From: Brotaphodocola faecis
GTDB lineage: Bacteria > Bacillota > Clostridia > Lachnospirales > Lachnospiraceae
Length of the DNA stretch: 64,000 bases
Assembly (NCBI RefSeq): GCF_040096075.1
Contig: NZ_JBBMFJ010000003.1
Location: 1 to 64,000 of the forward strand
Reading direction: 5' to 3'
Part shown: positions 61,633-64,000 of the stretch, piece after piece
Layout of the letters: each line of letters begins with the position of its first letter
Position numbering within the stretch: position 1 is the stretch's first letter
The notes under the pieces: generated by a model
The model's database searches: none
Told to the model about the DNA's origin: nothing
The model's input: only the letters and a program-made list of their open reading frames with translations
Made by a program: the position numbers and the translations under genes

Positions 61633-62439
61633 TTATCGTTTTTTCCTCTGGCTGATAGGCGTTCCCATTTTCTTTGATTTTTTGAGAATCCGAATCAGCC
61701 AGCGAAATTCTTCGTCTGACAGATTTTTATAGTTGATACCAAGCTGCTTGCAGTAAAGAACAACCAGCTTTTCATCCCGGCTGCCCTTGAAATTTTCGAC
61801 CGCTTCCAGATTTTCTTTCAGTTCATTAGCAACGGTGGTCTGGGGCGCACTCTCACTGTCCTTTTTGTGGGCTTCCCGAATATCCCGGATAATCAGGTTG
61901 AGGTCATCCAGAACCATGTGACTGAAATACTCATCATCACTGATATGGGCGGCTTGCAGCACTTTCAAATGCGGGTCATCTTCGCCTGGGCGATACCGTT
62001 CAATGATTTCATGCCGGACGGTATCGACAAGTGCATTGAGGTTTTGAATCTGCATGGTAGCAATCCCGTCCACATAAATCTCAATGTCTGCAAGAAACTT
62101 GATGAAATCTTTATGTGTAGCAAGCTCACAGAGCAGACGGTTGTTAATCCGACCGCTTTTCAGCAGTGCCACCATCTCATCATTCAAATGCAGCTCCGTC
62201 AATGGTGTGTTGATCTGCTCCCTGTTCTCTGTCCGGCACAGTAGATAATCAACAGAGACCCCATAGAAGTCTGCCAGCGTGATAAGGTTGCCATGATTGA
62301 TTTCCTTAAAATCCTCTTTTTCATAACTTCCAAGAGCTGATTTGGAAATGCCTGTCAGCTTTGATAGTTCTTCCAGATTTAAGCCTTTGTCCTTGCGGAG
62401 TTCCCAAAGGCGTTCCTGTATGCTTGTTGCTCCTTTCAT
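61633..62439 (-). CDS. XRE-family regulator with long C-terminal domain
   Basis: 268 aa. N-terminal Cro/C1 domain (LWELRKDKGLNLEELSKLTGISKSALGSYEKEDFKEINHGNLITLADFYGVSVDYLL). The C-terminal 190 residues are helical and acidic, probably for oligomerisation or signal input. Opposed to the rest of IME2, so it is likely the element's switch regulator. A TTTCC-N8-GGAAA site (62498-62515) lies upstream next to a minus-strand TATAAT. Confidence 0.83.
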   Translation of the reverse strand: MKGATSIQERLWELRKDKGLNLEELSKLTGISKSALGSYEKEDFKEINHGNLITLADFYGVSVDYLLCRTENREQINTPLTELHLNDEMVALLKSGRINNRLLCELATHKDFIKFLADIEIYVDGIATMQIQNLNALVDTVRHEIIERYRPGEDDPHLKVLQAAHISDDEYFSHMVLDDLNLIIRDIREAHKKDSESAPQTTVANELKENLEAVENFKGSRDEKLVVLYCKQLGINYKNLSDEEFRWLIRILKKSKKMGTPISQRKKR

Positions 62440-62922
62440 GGGCGCACGCTCCTTTCCAATGGTTTCATTGCTGCCGCTTATCTGGATTATATCACACTTT
62501 CCGCAATCGTGGAAATTTCTGATTTTTACCCCTAATTCCTACTTTGTGGACATACGGCACAGGGCACAAAAATGTTCTATGATACAGGTAGTTCATCGAT
62601 GGATTATTCCAATCGAATGACCAGCCTGTGTGGGATATGCTTCCCCGGCGATGTAGTGCCATGACTTTTGGCAGGGATGTGGAGGAACCCTGACCGAAAC
62701 GAGCGTACCAAAGGGAGCGATACGCCGCTGTGAGATTCAGGGGAGGAACGACACCGGGGAGAACTGGCGAACTGACACCGAAATGATACCGAAACACGAC
62801 AATCTGATAGGGGGATAGTCTACCCTATCGCTGATACTTCGGGAGATTTTAATCGGCTCTATGGCTGTAATTTTGCCGAAAATCGCCCCGAAACCATACA
62901 CTAAAACGGGAGGAAACACAAT
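62440..62922. promoter_or_regulatory. IME2 control region without genes
   Basis: Holds a minus-strand TATAAT (62486-62491) for the XRE gene, a TTTCC-N8-GGAAA operator candidate (62498-62515), paired ACCGAAA repeats 11 bases apart (62777-62783, 62788-62794), and a GATAGGG/CCCTATC inverted repeat (62806-62829). The last two sit before the replication-type genes and could be origin or operator elements. I see no supportable ORF. Confidence 0.45.
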
Positions 62923-63111
62923 ATGCCGAGAATGAGTAAAAAGAGGAAGCATGAGCTTTCCTTTTACCTCAATGACCGGGGGCGTGTCACTTACAACGAA
63001 TTATGCCGGAAATGCCAGCATGGGTGCAGGCAGAGCTTCCGGGCGGTTGTGATTGACTGCCCCCGTTATTTATCCAAACGAGCAAAGAAAAAGGAGGAAC
63101 ACACCGAATGA
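62923..63111 (+). CDS. Small Cys-containing basic protein of IME2
   Basis: 62 aa: KKRKHELSFYLNDRGRVTYNELCRKCQHGCRQSFRAVVIDCPRYLSKRAKKKEE. CRKCQHGC suggests a zinc knuckle. Common on clostridial mobilizable elements, role unknown. It starts behind GGGAGGAAACACA and overlaps the next gene by 4 bases. Confidence 0.75.
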   Translation: MPRMSKKRKHELSFYLNDRGRVTYNELCRKCQHGCRQSFRAVVIDCPRYLSKRAKKKEEHTE

Positions 63112-63449
63112 ATTTTGAATTTATGACGATAGACACACCATTGCCGCCCTGTATGCCCTTTCCCAGAGCGTTGACAGGATTTCCAGTCAGCAGCACCGCA
63201 AAGGTCATGTACTGCCGGATGCTGGACGCTATGCTCTCCAAAGGTCAGGAGGACGAGAACGGAATCCTGTTTGTCTGCTTCCCTGTCACAGCCATTGCCG
63301 CAGTCCTGTCCCGCAGTCCCATGACGGTCAAGCGTTCTCTGAATGAACTGGAAACCGCCGGACTTATCATGCGGGTGCGTCAGGGCGTTGGAGAACCAAA
63401 CAGGATTTATGTGCTGATACCGGGAAAGGAGGACGCTGCCCTTGCCTGA
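63108..63449 (+). CDS. Winged-helix replication/regulatory protein of IME2
   Basis: 113 aa. MPFPRALTGFPVSSTAKVMYCRMLDAMLSKG and FPVTAIAAVLSRSPMTVKRSLNELETAGLIMRVRQGVGEPNRIYVL form a RepA_N/DnaD-type winged helix. It could initiate replication or regulate mobilisation. ATGA overlaps on the upstream gene and an 8-base overlap downstream put it in a coupled operon with DUF3847. Confidence 0.78.
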   Translation: MNFEFMTIDTPLPPCMPFPRALTGFPVSSTAKVMYCRMLDAMLSKGQEDENGILFVCFPVTAIAAVLSRSPMTVKRSLNELETAGLIMRVRQGVGEPNRIYVLIPGKEDAALA

Positions 63450-63738
63450 TACCTCAAAGCTGGAAAAGATAAACCGGGAGCTGGAGAAAAGCGAAAAGAA
63501 ACTGCGGAAAGCCATCAATGATGAAAAGGCATTGCAGCACCAGTTAAAGCAGCTTACCCGAAAGGAACGGACGCACCGGCTCTGTACTCGTGGCGGTATG
63601 CTGGAAAGTTTTCTGCAAGAGCCGGAACGCCTGACAGATGATGATGTCATGCTGTTGTTGAAACTCATTTTTCACAGGCAGGACACGCAGGAACTATTGA
63701 AAAAACTGTTGGAACGGGAGAAGCTGGAAACCCCTTAG
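63442..63738 (+). CDS. DUF3847 protein of IME2
   Basis: 98 aa from TTG. KLEKINRELEKSEKKLRKAINDEKALQHQLKQLTRKERTHRLCTRGGMLESFLQEPERLTDDDVMLLLKLIF parallels the IME1 DUF3847 in length, coiled coil and the RKER-THRL motif. It directly precedes an oriT, as in IME1. Confidence 0.83.
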   Translation: MPDTSKLEKINRELEKSEKKLRKAINDEKALQHQLKQLTRKERTHRLCTRGGMLESFLQEPERLTDDDVMLLLKLIFHRQDTQELLKKLLEREKLETP

Positions 63739-63780
63739 TTTACTAAGGGCGCAATTATACACCACCCAGAGGTTGGTGCA
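63731..63780 (-). other. Predicted oriT of IME2 (MOBQ type)
   Basis: The reverse complement has TAATTGCGCCCT (63746-63757), one base different from the IME1/IncQ core, preceded by a CACCAACC/GGGTGGTG hairpin. The following 250 bases parallel the IME1 mobL leader (CAGGGGACGCTAC, CTTCCCCTGCG, CTACCCTTTTGTG), so a mobL gene probably starts just beyond 64000. Confidence 0.8.
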
Positions 63781-64000
63781 TTGCGTTCTCCGAAGGCTCC
63801 TCGCCGGAGGGCTGTGATTTTCCGCAGTCATGGTCTGCTCCAAATCATACAGGGGACGCTACGCTTCCCCTGCGCTGGCTGCCGCCAGCTACCCTTTTGT
63901 GGACTTGCCATCTGGGGACACCTTGCGTTGCAAGCTGTTCCCAGCCGACAAGTTTCATAAAATATGCTATCTTTTCGATAGCCAATGAAGTATAATGAAG

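Larger units (their letters stand above)
40543..64000 (+). mobile_element. Tn1549-like integrative conjugative element, left part
   Basis: GC-rich block of same-strand genes: DUF6017/HTH, Toprim primase-like, LPD1 and DUF4314/DUF3846/YodL accessory proteins, PcfB, VirD4 coupling protein, Maff2. This order is familiar from Tn1549-type elements of Clostridia. Its left edge cuts the island integrase. The right end, relaxase, type IV secretion genes and integrase are beyond the window. Two IMEs are inserted in it. Confidence 0.8.
60060..64000. mobile_element. IME2: second mobilizable element inside the ICE, right end outside
   Basis: It begins where Maff2 is cut. Genes: XRE regulator, TnpV, membrane protein, second XRE regulator (minus), small Cys protein, wHTH protein, DUF3847 and a MOBQ oriT at the right edge. 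The order DUF3847-oriT-(mobL) repeats IME1. The recombinase is expected beyond the window. Confidence 0.75.

Noticed and set aside
62492..62797. 101-aa minus-strand ORF in the IME2 control region
   Set aside because: No ribosome site and no protein-like features; the region has operator and repeat structure instead.
1..64000. CRISPR array
   Set aside because: No regularly spaced direct repeats of 24-40 bases and no cas genes; TnpB belongs to IS607.

Overview
The window looks like the chromosome of a gut-type Lachnospiraceae (Clostridia, Bacillota). This rests on protein character and gene order: groESL behind a CIRCE/HrcA operator, a cdaA-cdaR pair followed by HPr and ptsI, a Clostridia-type GlnRS, and a Tn1549-like conjugative element. 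The taxon is inferred from the sequence alone; no database was searched.

Positions 1-24,800 are core chromosome: tRNA-Thr(GGU), glnS, a MocR-type regulator, an Ala-rich membrane-anchored protein, groESL, guaB, two small membrane genes, cdaA-cdaR (c-di-AMP synthesis and its regulator), HPr and enzyme I of the PTS, a polysaccharide-polymerase-like membrane protein, two PLP aminotransferases split by an IS607 element (tnpA-tnpB), an AI-2E-family permease, a DUF4349 lipoprotein and guaA. Between the permease and the lipoprotein genes (21,283-21,782) are two head-to-head copies of a roughly 188-nt structured RNA. Their loops are conserved and their stems covary. They share one central bidirectional terminator. 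No gene-like ORF explains them.

The 3' end of guaA (24,714-24,737) is an integration hotspot. Its terminal sequence recurs at 33,121-33,143 (weakly) and 40,199-40,222 (strongly). Each copy has a terminator downstream and a pair of 8-bp direct repeats 11 bp apart nearby, so islands seem to have accreted in tandem. Island 1 (24.74-33.14 kb, AT-rich) carries an XRE regulator, an excisionase-like protein, a broken restriction-methylase gene, a two-gene operon encoding a Ser/Thr-kinase-SF1-helicase fusion plus an unrecognised wHTH/Cys-cluster protein (the best candidate for an undescribed defence system), a Schlafen/AlbA-type ATPase and an orphan HicB-like protein. Island 2 (33.14-40.22 kb) carries a RadC-like remnant and a LysR-controlled catabolic cluster: SLC13/DASS carrier, C45 autoproteolytic acyltransferase/hydrolase, MATE exporter and two PuuE/PgdA-like deacetylases. 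A third island begins with a tyrosine integrase that is cut off.

From about 40.54 kb to the right edge lies a GC-rich Tn1549-like ICE: replication, accessory and VirD4 coupling genes. It is interrupted twice. IME1 (about 49.59-58.12 kb: large serine recombinase, TnpW, ECF sigma/anti-sigma pair, MOBQ relaxase with oriT, primase-helicase) splits the virD4 gene at a TGG, and removing it restores the reading frame exactly. A second mobilizable element (about 60.06 kb to beyond 64 kb, with its own oriT) cuts the small Maff2 gene. The right part of the window is therefore a nest of mobile elements: islands in guaA, an ICE in an island integrase, and two IMEs in the ICE.
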